The notes beneath the pieces are model-generated. The model was given only the letters and a program-made list of their open reading frames with translations, did not search any database and was not told the DNA's origin. The position numbers and the translations under genes are program-made. From assembly GCA_903927855.1 (NCBI GenBank), contig CAIYOL010000314.1, positions 1 to 18,909 on the forward strand: 18,909 bases of DNA, read 5' to 3'. Positions 6,719 to 13,654 of this stretch are shown one piece after another. Origin of the DNA: an uncultured Planctomycetota bacterium. Its GTDB lineage: Bacteria; Planctomycetota; Phycisphaerae; Sedimentisphaerales; Anaerobacaceae. The first letter of the stretch is position 1; each line of letters begins with the position of its first letter.

Positions 6719-6784
6719 GGGTTTGCTAACCCTGAGACCTTGCCCTGCTGGGCGAATGACGTCTGCCTACTGGCAAACTGGCAA
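6719..6784. repeat. Two hairpins sharing a TGCT loop plus a tandem 8-mer
   Basis: GGGTT/AACCC (6719-6732) and GCCC/GGGC (6742-6753) both close a TGCT loop. They are followed by two head-to-tail copies of ACTGGCAA (6769-6776, 6777-6784). The stems differ but the loop is the same, a pattern similar in style to the larger array at 11758-12126. Confidence 0.5.
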
Positions 6785-6962
6785 GTATTTTATCATATTT
6801 TGGGGAAAAGTCAAGGAGTATTTCAGGCTTGTGACTAGTTCTTCACGAATTAAATGATTCTTTTTGCGTTCCTACTTAGTTTTGTAATGCTGGATGAGTT
6901 TTTAGGATGCACGCCACCACGGCCGGACGATGATACGGATACGGCACGATCAGCGGGGAGTG

Positions 6963-8762
6963 TCAGTCCATGCCGGTAGACACCACTACTCGAAAGCTGA
7001 TGCTGAAGTCTATGTTAAAGCCTTGCTTTTCGCAGTCCCGGTACGCTGAGCGTAACCCCTTCGGAGGATACCACCAAGCTCCGCCGCGAAGCACGCGGAG
7101 GTTACCTTCTACCGGACCCGTTGGATCAATTTTCGGAGATTCGCCATAATACTTTACACCATACCAATCTGCGCACCACTCCCTCACGTTGCCATACATG
7201 TCATACAAGCCCCATGCATTTGGCTTCTTCTGGCCCACAGGGTGCGGCTTGCCACCACCATTGATTGTGTACCAAGCGTATTCGCCCAAAGTGCCATCAT
7301 CATCGCCAAAATAGAACCGGCTGTGGCTACCTGCCCGGCAAGCATATTCCCATTCGGCTTCAGTTGGTAATCGAACTTTCTTGCCTGTTTTTGCCGACAA
7401 CTTTTTGCAGAACTCAACCGCATCGTCCCAAGAAACCATCTCCACCGGGTTCTGTGCGCCCTTGAAATAGCTGGGGTTTCTGCCCATCACTTGCTCATAC
7501 TGCTCCTGAGTCACGACGTAAATACTCATATAGAACGGCTTTCTGATTGTCACCTCATGTAGCGGACTCTCGTTAAACGCTTCACGGTCGGCTTCTTCAT
7601 CCGGTGAACCCATCATAAACTTGCCCGCAGGGATCAACGCCAGTTTCATCATTACTTTGTTGCCGAGGTCAAGAGTGGTTTCTGATATTTTAACCCCCCG
7701 CCCTACAACCCTCGCCGAGGTAATCCCAATTTTCATGTTGAGTTGGCTACTCCGCACAAGAAAATGAACATCTGCGTTAGAATCGACGATTGCATTTGGA
7801 TCAAATCTTACACCGACCTCCACAGACTGCCCAGGGGACAGCTTCAACTCTTCATCTGTTAGAGAAAATGGCGGAATGCTATGATCGAGTCGGGTATCTT
7901 TGACTTTATAGTTGCCGGGACTGATCTCTTCCTCCACTGCCACAGGCGATAGCACGAGCCACACGGTGATTGGTTGAGTGCCTGCGTTGACGAGCGTTAA
8001 GGTCTTCTTCGACCCCTTGCCGTCGATGCCAACCTCTCCGAAATCCAAGACCGGTGAGTTGCGGAGCAAAAGGGGACCCGGCCAATTCTTTGGTGCCGGG
8101 GCATAGCCGAGGTACTGCGACTTGCAGCCATTGATGGTGAGTTTCTTATCCATGTAGTCAATGGTATCACGGCAGTTAGGTTTTTTTAGTGATCCCGCCG
8201 TGCTAATGACTTGCCCATTACCTACATAGATTCCGACATGACCACCCATATCCTCTCCCTTATTATTCGTCCAACTCCAAAATACGAGCAACCCCTTCGG
8301 GGCGTCGTCTGGGACCTTTTGTAACATCTTATTGGGGATGTTCTCCCAAAGTTTGGAGGCGCTCTCATATCCACACGCTGGGGCACCATATGCATTCGCT
8401 ACAAACTTCGCGCACCAACCCGACCAAGGTTGCAATTGTACCTTTTTGCTGGTGACGTGACCTACGAAGTTTCCTTCCAACTGGCTCTCCGCCCAAGTGA
8501 CGGCCGAACTAGAAATTGAGGCCTCCGTAGTCACACTAAACGATGCCGATGGCGATTGGTTGGGCGTCTGAGCAGCAACAAATAAAGGAGTCAAAGTGGC
8601 AACAGCCCAGATCATCAACCCAATTGGTAATAAATCTGATGTTTGGGGATGGATGGTCGTAGTGCCATAAACTCCAAGGCCGCAATTAGATGCCCCGTAG
8701 CCATCACGCCGGTGCGCATCTTTTACAAAAGTGGGATAATTTAATAAAAGACGCATTTCCAA
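6963..8762 (-). CDS. Secreted fusion: papain-fold amidase-like + ASH/Hydin-like + FGE-sulfatase domain
   Basis: The frame gives 599 residues. A hydrophobic signal-like segment lies at about 46-65 (GLMIWAVATLTPLFVAAQ). Residues 88-190 look like a CHAP or NlpC/P60 peptidase, with GWCAKFVANAYG (Cys117) and GGHVGIYVGNG (His175). Residues 238-356 resemble an ASH/Hydin-type beta domain: LDFGEVGI, LTLVNAGTQPITV, then SPGQSVEVGVRFDP. Residues 368-593 are an FGE-sulfatase (SUMF1-like) domain: LIPAGKFMMGSPDEE, VTQEQYEQVMG, RLPTEAEWEYACRAG, WGLYDMYGNVREWCADWYG and RVLRGGAWW. The Cys pair used by true formylglycine-generating enzymes is absent, so this domain is probably binding or structural. The start is uncertain: TTG 8762 (GGAG 5 nt upstream), ATG 8756 or an internal ATG at residue 50. 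Residues 19-43 may come from a repeat. Likely transcribed with the two genes upstream. Confidence 0.85.
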   Translation of the reverse strand: MEMRLLLNYPTFVKDAHRRDGYGASNCGLGVYGTTTIHPQTSDLLPIGLMIWAVATLTPLFVAAQTPNQSPSASFSVTTEASISSSAVTWAESQLEGNFVGHVTSKKVQLQPWSGWCAKFVANAYGAPACGYESASKLWENIPNKMLQKVPDDAPKGLLVFWSWTNNKGEDMGGHVGIYVGNGQVISTAGSLKKPNCRDTIDYMDKKLTINGCKSQYLGYAPAPKNWPGPLLLRNSPVLDFGEVGIDGKGSKKTLTLVNAGTQPITVWLVLSPVAVEEEISPGNYKVKDTRLDHSIPPFSLTDEELKLSPGQSVEVGVRFDPNAIVDSNADVHFLVRSSQLNMKIGITSARVVGRGVKISETTLDLGNKVMMKLALIPAGKFMMGSPDEEADREAFNESPLHEVTIRKPFYMSIYVVTQEQYEQVMGRNPSYFKGAQNPVEMVSWDDAVEFCKKLSAKTGKKVRLPTEAEWEYACRAGSHSRFYFGDDDGTLGEYAWYTINGGGKPHPVGQKKPNAWGLYDMYGNVREWCADWYGVKYYGESPKIDPTGPVEGNLRVLRGGAWWYPPKGLRSAYRDCEKQGFNIDFSISFRVVVSTGMD

Positions 8763-8832
8763 TAGCTCCAGATTGGTAATATTTATTAAACCGCCTTCTT
8801 TTTTCGAGGGCTTTTATCATCCACCCAGTTTT

Positions 8833-9993
8833 TTAGTACCCAGTTCTTCTACTCGGTTTTTCTTTCTTATCTTGTATAGGTGGAATCGTTACTTGCTGGT
8901 CGCGCGGTATATCTTTTAAATCTCCACGCTGAAGGTGGATTACGTAACCTTGTTCCCCCCACAATGAATCTCTCATGTCTGCCTCCCCCTCCAATCCTAT
9001 ATCTGTCAGGTAGAGTTTCAGGGAACCATCACATCGATAAAATGCCCAAACTTCCCCATCCAAATCTTGTTTTCCTATCGGACTCATCACGATAGGGTAA
9101 GCTATATCTGGTTTGTCCTTTTCAGGTTGTGGGTCGAAAACAAGTTCTCCTACGAATTTCTGTTTCTCTCCGCGCCTGTCAGGGTTGCTGGCCTCTGCAC
9201 GAATCAAAACACCCTCCTGCTCAGTAAATACCAAGCGAAGGCGCTGAATCTTACCTCCGTGTTTGATTGTGCCGATGTAACGAGTACCTGGAGCGGTAGC
9301 GAGGATAAGCTTCTGCCGGGCATCCTCCTCTTGTTTCTTCTGTTGTTCTTCTTCCTTTTTACGTTGCTCTTCCATTGCTATTTTCGCTTGTTCTAACTGC
9401 TTCTGTCGCTCCTTTTGTTCAAGCGCTTCACGCTCCTTTTGCGCTTTTTGCTCACTTTCCTGCTTCTCCGAAGCAATTTTTCTGGCTTGTTCCTGCTCAG
9501 TCACTTTTGCCGCCTGCTCCTTTAGGACTGCATTTGCATCTTCGCTGCCAGCGATATAAGAATGCGGAGGAAAAGCTCCTCGCGGCGAGCCAAACTGCTG
9601 AAGGCCAACCCCAATCTGCGGTGAACCCAGAGTCCACTGGTCAATTGTGCGCGAAGCTTCAAAGAAACCGTAAAATGATGCCTTGGCTCCTTTGGCTTGA
9701 GTTACCTTGAGCAGGATTATTGTCGGCGTGCCTTCCACTTCACGGTCCACCTCATACAAATCCTCTTTTGGAGTAACGATGGCTTTGAAGTTGACCTTGG
9801 CTGATTCGGGGCCGGTAGGTACCGATTCCAACTCGATACTTTCGAGGGAAAGATATGGAGGCAAACTGGCAAGCAATGCATCATGCACCATCTGCTTTGG
9901 CGGCGATTGGTTTTTCTTTTTACAACTGCTTACTGATACCATCGAAGTAAAAAGCATGACAATCAACAAAGTGTAACCAACTTTTTTCCTCAT
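8833..9993 (-). CDS. Coiled-coil lipoprotein of unknown function
   Basis: The 386-residue protein starts MRKKVGYTLLIVMLFTSM and carries a lipobox VSSC with Cys24 as the acylation site, so it should be anchored to a membrane outside the cytoplasm. Residues 25-148 form a soluble domain of no recognised family. Residues 150-229 are almost wholly Glu, Lys, Gln and Arg and should make one long helix or coiled coil. Residues 231-386 are a beta-rich domain beginning GTRYIGTIKHGGKIQRLRLVF. The start at 9993 is fixed by AAGGA at 10001-10005, seven nt upstream. That ribosome binding site overlaps the end of the preceding gene, whose stop is only 4 nt away, so the two are probably translationally coupled. 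The lipoprotein nature is seen; the function is unknown. Confidence 0.85.
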   Translation of the reverse strand: MRKKVGYTLLIVMLFTSMVSVSSCKKKNQSPPKQMVHDALLASLPPYLSLESIELESVPTGPESAKVNFKAIVTPKEDLYEVDREVEGTPTIILLKVTQAKGAKASFYGFFEASRTIDQWTLGSPQIGVGLQQFGSPRGAFPPHSYIAGSEDANAVLKEQAAKVTEQEQARKIASEKQESEQKAQKEREALEQKERQKQLEQAKIAMEEQRKKEEEQQKKQEEDARQKLILATAPGTRYIGTIKHGGKIQRLRLVFTEQEGVLIRAEASNPDRRGEKQKFVGELVFDPQPEKDKPDIAYPIVMSPIGKQDLDGEVWAFYRCDGSLKLYLTDIGLEGEADMRDSLWGEQGYVIHLQRGDLKDIPRDQQVTIPPIQDKKEKPSRRTGY

Positions 9994-9997
9994 CTTT

Positions 9998-11593
9998 TTA
10001 TCCTTTTTCAGCTCGATAACCGGTTTTGCCGCCGCATTTCGGGCAAACAATCGCAGGTACCGTCATACCCTGCCGATTTTTTTCTATATATTCGTAATAA
10101 GCCTTCCTATCCATCCGCCATGCATTTCCGCATTTTGGATCGCGGCACTTGAGCCAAATCATTTCGCCTCTTTCAATGGTATCGAGGCCGCCTTCGGTGC
10201 CGGTGGATTGATTTAGAATTGGTCTCCGTGTTGGTTCTATTGCCGGACTGTTAGTCGAGTTACCTTCCTCCGGCACGCCGCCTTTTACTTTCTTTCTGGA
10301 TTGTTCATCTATTTTTTTGAGATAGGGGTTGGTCGGGGGGAATGGATACCACATCTTTCCCCCATCGGTTGTACGGAATACGTACAATGCCCCACCGGGA
10401 TTAAGAAACCCGATTTCATATTGAGTTTCATCACCTTTATAATCTGGCGGTATTATTATCTTGTAGTCATCGAATTTGCCTAACAATTCATTACTACTCT
10501 TAAGACGTTGCGACAATTTATTCACGCCTTCTTTTAATCCTGACGGCACGTCATATTCTGCGGTGTTGCCTTCTTTTGGTGTCGGTTTTGTGCCTTGTGC
10601 ACCAACATTCTGTGCCTCAGTGTCTTGTGTGCTATTGGCAACTACAAACTCCTTTTCAAAGTCCAAGGAGTATTCGCCATAAAAAAGTCTTCCTTTCACT
10701 AAGTGCCGTTCGCCAAGATTAAACCTTTCTTTAGGAGACCAATAACTAACTTCTATATTCAAAGTTCCGTCTCTATCTAAGATTGTTTTCCCACGCACGA
10801 TACTACTATCGAATGCGCTACCATCCAATGTAAACGAAGCGTCCGTAAACACAATCGGCAGATTGCCGGTTTTTTGTAAAGCTATCTGAATACTCGTAAG
10901 CTTATAACCATGAAAATTTCCCCACGAATTATCTGGTTCAAACCCAAACGTGACGTCCTTTATCAATAATTGGTCCAATGAGAATGCAAACTTTTTTTGC
11001 CAGACAACTTTTTCAGGGGCAAAGGTTTTTACTATCAAAACCCATTTTCCTGCCCTAGGATTATCTATAGGCACCTCAACAATTCCACAATTGATAATCA
11101 TCTTCTCCTCTGGAATGATTTCAGTAATTGCTACTCTATTAGGATCTACGAGAATCACCGCTAATTTGGCACATGGCCCTCTAACTGTTGTGGTAACGAA
11201 TACCCGACCCATATGAGATGTGATCTTATAATCCACATTGTATGGACTACCCCAGTTTCTTGATATGAGACCTACGATACCCCAGCCAGCGTGGCTCATC
11301 AACAGAACGCCTAACACAACAACAACGCAGATTGCGGCAATTCCGCCTAATATTGCCCCCGTAATCCAAACCGGCCGAGTTCGTCGGCTTCCGACGGGGT
11401 GAGTCTGCGCTGGAGAAAACTGTGCAACATTTTTGGCTGAAACTGTCGGTTTTGGCGAAGGGGCGGGCTGTGAAGTTTGCTTGCTCTGTAAAGCTCTATT
11501 GCATTCTGCGCAGACTATTTTTCCTTTGACTATAAAAGCTCGCTCGGAGCTAAGAATCACCCGTCCACAATTAACGCAAATTTCCACACTCAT
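9998..11593 (-). CDS. Single-pass membrane protein with a zinc ribbon at each end
   Basis: The 531-residue protein has an N-terminal zinc ribbon (CVNC at residues 6-9, CAEC at 28-31), a Pro/Ser/Gln-rich linker (40-70) and a strong membrane segment at about 76-110. A 360-residue mostly beta region follows, then a second cysteine module at the C-terminus: C483-x4-C488 and C517-x2-C520, with RMDRKAYYEYIEKNR between them. I recall a similar C-terminal module from small planctomycete proteins. With one membrane pass the two ribbons would lie on opposite sides. The start at 11593 is set by GGAGG at 11601-11605; the longer open frame upstream is only a dispersed repeat read as peptide. First gene of the block, with a near-ideal promoter. 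Function unknown. Confidence 0.82.
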   Translation of the reverse strand: MSVEICVNCGRVILSSERAFIVKGKIVCAECNRALQSKQTSQPAPSPKPTVSAKNVAQFSPAQTHPVGSRRTRPVWITGAILGGIAAICVVVVLGVLLMSHAGWGIVGLISRNWGSPYNVDYKITSHMGRVFVTTTVRGPCAKLAVILVDPNRVAITEIIPEEKMIINCGIVEVPIDNPRAGKWVLIVKTFAPEKVVWQKKFAFSLDQLLIKDVTFGFEPDNSWGNFHGYKLTSIQIALQKTGNLPIVFTDASFTLDGSAFDSSIVRGKTILDRDGTLNIEVSYWSPKERFNLGERHLVKGRLFYGEYSLDFEKEFVVANSTQDTEAQNVGAQGTKPTPKEGNTAEYDVPSGLKEGVNKLSQRLKSSNELLGKFDDYKIIIPPDYKGDETQYEIGFLNPGGALYVFRTTDGGKMWYPFPPTNPYLKKIDEQSRKKVKGGVPEEGNSTNSPAIEPTRRPILNQSTGTEGGLDTIERGEMIWLKCRDPKCGNAWRMDRKAYYEYIEKNRQGMTVPAIVCPKCGGKTGYRAEKG

Positions 11594-11600
11594 CGATACA

Positions 11601-11605
11601 CCTCC
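11601..11605 (-). promoter_or_regulatory. Ribosome binding site that fixes the 11593 start
   Basis: GGAGG on the minus strand lies 7 nt before the ATG at 11593. It supports this start over the in-frame extension to 11758. Confidence 0.75.
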
Positions 11606-11618
11606 GATTTTGTCAAAT

Positions 11619-11647
11619 AACATATACCCACTATGGCTTTTTGTCAA
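11619..11647 (-). promoter_or_regulatory. Sigma-70-type promoter of the minus-strand block
   Basis: On the minus strand a perfect TTGACA (11642-11647) is followed after exactly 17 nt by TATGTT (11619-11624, 4/6 match to TATAAT). It gives a short leader of about 20 nt before the ribosome binding site at 11601-11605. This is the best promoter match found in the window. A second TTGACA lies at 11611-11616, inside the leader. Confidence 0.65.
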
Positions 11648-11668
11648 GGTTTTTCTCCAATAGAATGG

Positions 11669-11688
11669 ATTCCCGCTTGCGCGGGAAT
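11669..11688. repeat. Dispersed palindrome ATTCCCGC-TTGC-GCGGGAAT
   Basis: An 8-bp perfect stem with a 4-nt loop. The sequence and its surroundings (GGATTCCCGC...GCGGGAATGAC) match a dispersed repeat type that I recognise from many bacterial genomes; on the minus strand it reads as the peptide CHSRASGNP. It sits 22 nt upstream of the -35 box of the minus-strand promoter. Confidence 0.75.
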
Positions 11689-11757
11689 GACATAAGCAAT
11701 CCTCACCCCAGTTAGACAGCAAACAACGCGTCTCACGGGGTAAACTCATGCAACCCA

Positions 11758-12126
11758 CGGCCAGAGGCCGGGGCTATATACAAACGCCCGGACGACCCCC
11801 GACTACGACATTCGAGGGCAGGCGGGCGTTGAGGGGAGAACCCCCTAACCGCAAACGGCGGGTTAGAGGGCTAACCATCGTCGGCGTTCCGCCGACGGCT
11901 AAACAAAGATTTACCGCTCCGTCACCGTCGCGGCTCTGAAACCCTCGCAAAACAACCTCGAAGCAGGCTTCGAGGCTAAACAATTTTGAGCGGAGTGACC
12001 CCTTGCCGTGCAAGGGGCTAACAGTGCAATGCAGGAGGATGCGGAAGTAAAATAATTAATAAGTTTTGGATATGGGCCCCAGATAACGAATTTCTGGGGT
12101 CTTCGCTGCGCTTCGAGGGGCTAACC
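11758..12126. repeat. Array of unlike hairpins, most followed by the tail GGCTAA(A/C)C
   Basis: Seven or more hairpins lie in 370 nt. CGGCC-AGA-GGCCG (11758-11770); GGGG-AGAA-CCCC (11833-11844) next to an arm pair 11783-11790/11823-11830; GGTTAG-AGGG-CTAACC (11861-11876); CGTCGGCG-TTC-CGCCGACG (11879-11897); CCTCGAAGC-AG-GCTTCGAGG (11956-11975); CCCCTTGC-CGT-GCAAGGGG (11999-12017); CCCCAGA/TCTGGGG (12077-12099). The stems differ in sequence, yet GGCTAAAC or GGCTAACN follows at 11869-11876, 11897-11904, 11974-11981, 12016-12022 and 12119-12126. The pattern is seen directly; calling it a REP-like or mobile family is inference. Confidence 0.7.
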
Positions 12127-12187
12127 GAACTCATCTCGCTTTTTTTTCTTTTTTTCGGGCTTTGGGTGTGATAGACTGCCTTCGTTT

Positions 12188-13654
12188 ATGGCCAAGTCAG
12201 ATGTGAAAATGAGTAATACCACAGCAACTTGCAAAGGCAAAGCGGGTAACACCAATAATGCCGTCAATGTAGCAGGTAAACGGTTTCACTTCATTGGTGC
12301 AGGCGGTATCGGGATGAGCGGGTTGGCGCAGCTTTTGATAAAACATAAAGCAATTGTTTCCGGCTCAGACCAGACAGAAAGCGAGATAACAGAAAAGCTT
12401 TGCGAGGCGGGCGCTGACATAAAAATCGGCCACAAGGAGCATAATTTAGACCCGGTGACTGATGCCGTTGTTATATCCGCTGCGATAAGGGAAGATAACC
12501 CTGAACTGAAATTGGCCCGCCGAGAGAACATCAAGGTTTACAAATACGCCCAGATGCTTGGTGAATTAATGAGTCTATATGACGGAATAGCCATAAGCGG
12601 CACCCACGGCAAGAGTACAACAAGCGGCTGGATAGTCTATATGCTCAAACAGGCCGTTATCGACCCAAACTTTATAATCGGGGCTAAAATCAGCCAATTA
12701 GACAGTTCATCCGGAGTAGCAGACGGTAAATACTTCGTAGCTGAAGCCTGCGAATATGACAGGAGCTTTCTTAATTTAAAGCCCAAAATCGGCTGCATCC
12801 TAAATATCGAGGCCGACCATCTTGACTACTACAAGGACGAAGCTGAAATAGTCGAGGCATTCGAGGAGTTTGCTAAGGGGATAAAAAAGGGCGGCGTGCT
12901 GATTGCAAACGGCCAAGACCAGAATGTGGCAAAGGTCATCCGACAATTACCAAGTGACCGGCGTTATGAAACCTTCGGTCTTGATGAAAATTGCAATTTC
13001 TACGCTCAAAACCTTCAGTTAAATAACGGACTCTATACTTTTGACATTTATCATAATGGCAAGCTATTAGGGACGGCTAAAATCACCCTGCCGGGCAAAC
13101 ACAACATCCTAAATGCCTTGGCGGTAACGGCTGTGTTGGTTAACGTCGGACTGCCTGCTCAGCAGATACTCCAATTATTGCCAGGTTTTACCGGTGTCGA
13201 GCGCCGATTGATGTTAAAAGGTCAAGTCGGCCAAATCACCGTCCTCGATGACTACGCCCACCATCCGACCGAAATCAGGGCATCGCTTGCGGCCGTGCGC
13301 CAAAGATACCAGCCGAAACGCATCTGGTGCATTTTCCAGCCGCATCAGTACAGCAGAACAAGATTTTTGCTTGATGATTTTGCGGAAAGCTTTAAGCTTG
13401 CAGATATAACTATTGTGCCGGAGATTTATTTCGTCAGAGACTCGCTGACAGAAAAAAAAGAGGTTAACGCACAGATACTCGTCGAACGAATCCGTGCTAA
13501 CGGAACAGAGGCGGTATTTATCGACGGCTTCGAGAAGATTTGCGATTATCTGAAGAGAGAAGTAAAACCCGGAGATTTGGTAGTTACTATGGGCGCAGGT
13601 GATATTTGGAAGGTAGCAGATGAATATATTCAGTGGCTTAGAGAAAATAGTTGA
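12188..13654 (+). CDS. murC: UDP-N-acetylmuramate--L-alanine ligase
   Basis: Adds L-alanine to UDP-MurNAc, the first amino acid of the peptidoglycan stem peptide, in the cytoplasm. The 488-residue protein begins with a 30-residue low-complexity extension before the Rossmann domain (FHFIGAGGIGMSGLAQLL). The ATP loop GTHGKSTTSG is at residues 138-147. Central signatures are EACEYDRSFL and LNIEADHLDYY. The C-terminal domain has VERRL, LDDYAHHPTEI, FQPHQYSRT and GAGDIW, all typical of MurC. The ATG at 12188 lacks a clear Shine-Dalgarno; a second ATG at 12209 is possible and would shorten the extension. It opens murC-murB-ddl-ftsQ and overlaps murB by 35 nt, which suggests coupled translation. Confidence 0.96.
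   Translation: MAKSDVKMSNTTATCKGKAGNTNNAVNVAGKRFHFIGAGGIGMSGLAQLLIKHKAIVSGSDQTESEITEKLCEAGADIKIGHKEHNLDPVTDAVVISAAIREDNPELKLARRENIKVYKYAQMLGELMSLYDGIAISGTHGKSTTSGWIVYMLKQAVIDPNFIIGAKISQLDSSSGVADGKYFVAEACEYDRSFLNLKPKIGCILNIEADHLDYYKDEAEIVEAFEEFAKGIKKGGVLIANGQDQNVAKVIRQLPSDRRYETFGLDENCNFYAQNLQLNNGLYTFDIYHNGKLLGTAKITLPGKHNILNALAVTAVLVNVGLPAQQILQLLPGFTGVERRLMLKGQVGQITVLDDYAHHPTEIRASLAAVRQRYQPKRIWCIFQPHQYSRTRFLLDDFAESFKLADITIVPEIYFVRDSLTEKKEVNAQILVERIRANGTEAVFIDGFEKICDYLKREVKPGDLVVTMGAGDIWKVADEYIQWLRENS

Larger units (their letters stand above)
6662..6962. other. 301-nt intergenic region with small repeats
   Basis: No gene is seen. It contains the ribosome binding site of the downstream gene (AGGAG, minus, 6670-6674), ATTTAAGATTTA at 6677-6688 and 6698-6709, the hairpins GGGTT-TGCT-AACCC (6719-6732) and GCCC-TGCT-GGGC (6742-6753), and a perfect tandem ACTGGCAA at 6769-6784. 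The part next to the FGE gene (6905-6960) is GC-rich and has no clear terminator. Confidence 0.65.
11594..12187. other. 594-nt divergent intergenic region: promoter, repeats, hairpin array
   Basis: No gene is supported. From left to right it holds a ribosome binding site and promoter for the minus-strand block, a common-type palindrome (11669-11688), the hairpin array (11758-12126), and a T-rich run at 12140-12155 just before murC. It should also contain the murC promoter, but no convincing match is visible. Confidence 0.75.

Noticed and set aside
6963..7110. Target gene of a diversity-generating retroelement, because of the FGE fold at the C-terminus
   Set aside because: No reverse transcriptase, template repeat or Asn-rich variable stretch is seen in the window.
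11774..12013. 79-codon minus-strand frame inside the hairpin array as a small protein
   Set aside because: Most of it is palindrome; no ribosome binding site was identified. The silent-change pattern is reported as a finding, but a gene call is not supported.
11711..12126. Integron attC sites or a CRISPR array
   Set aside because: The tail GGCTAAAC does not fit RYYYAAC, no cassette genes or integrase are seen, and the hairpins are neither identical nor evenly spaced.
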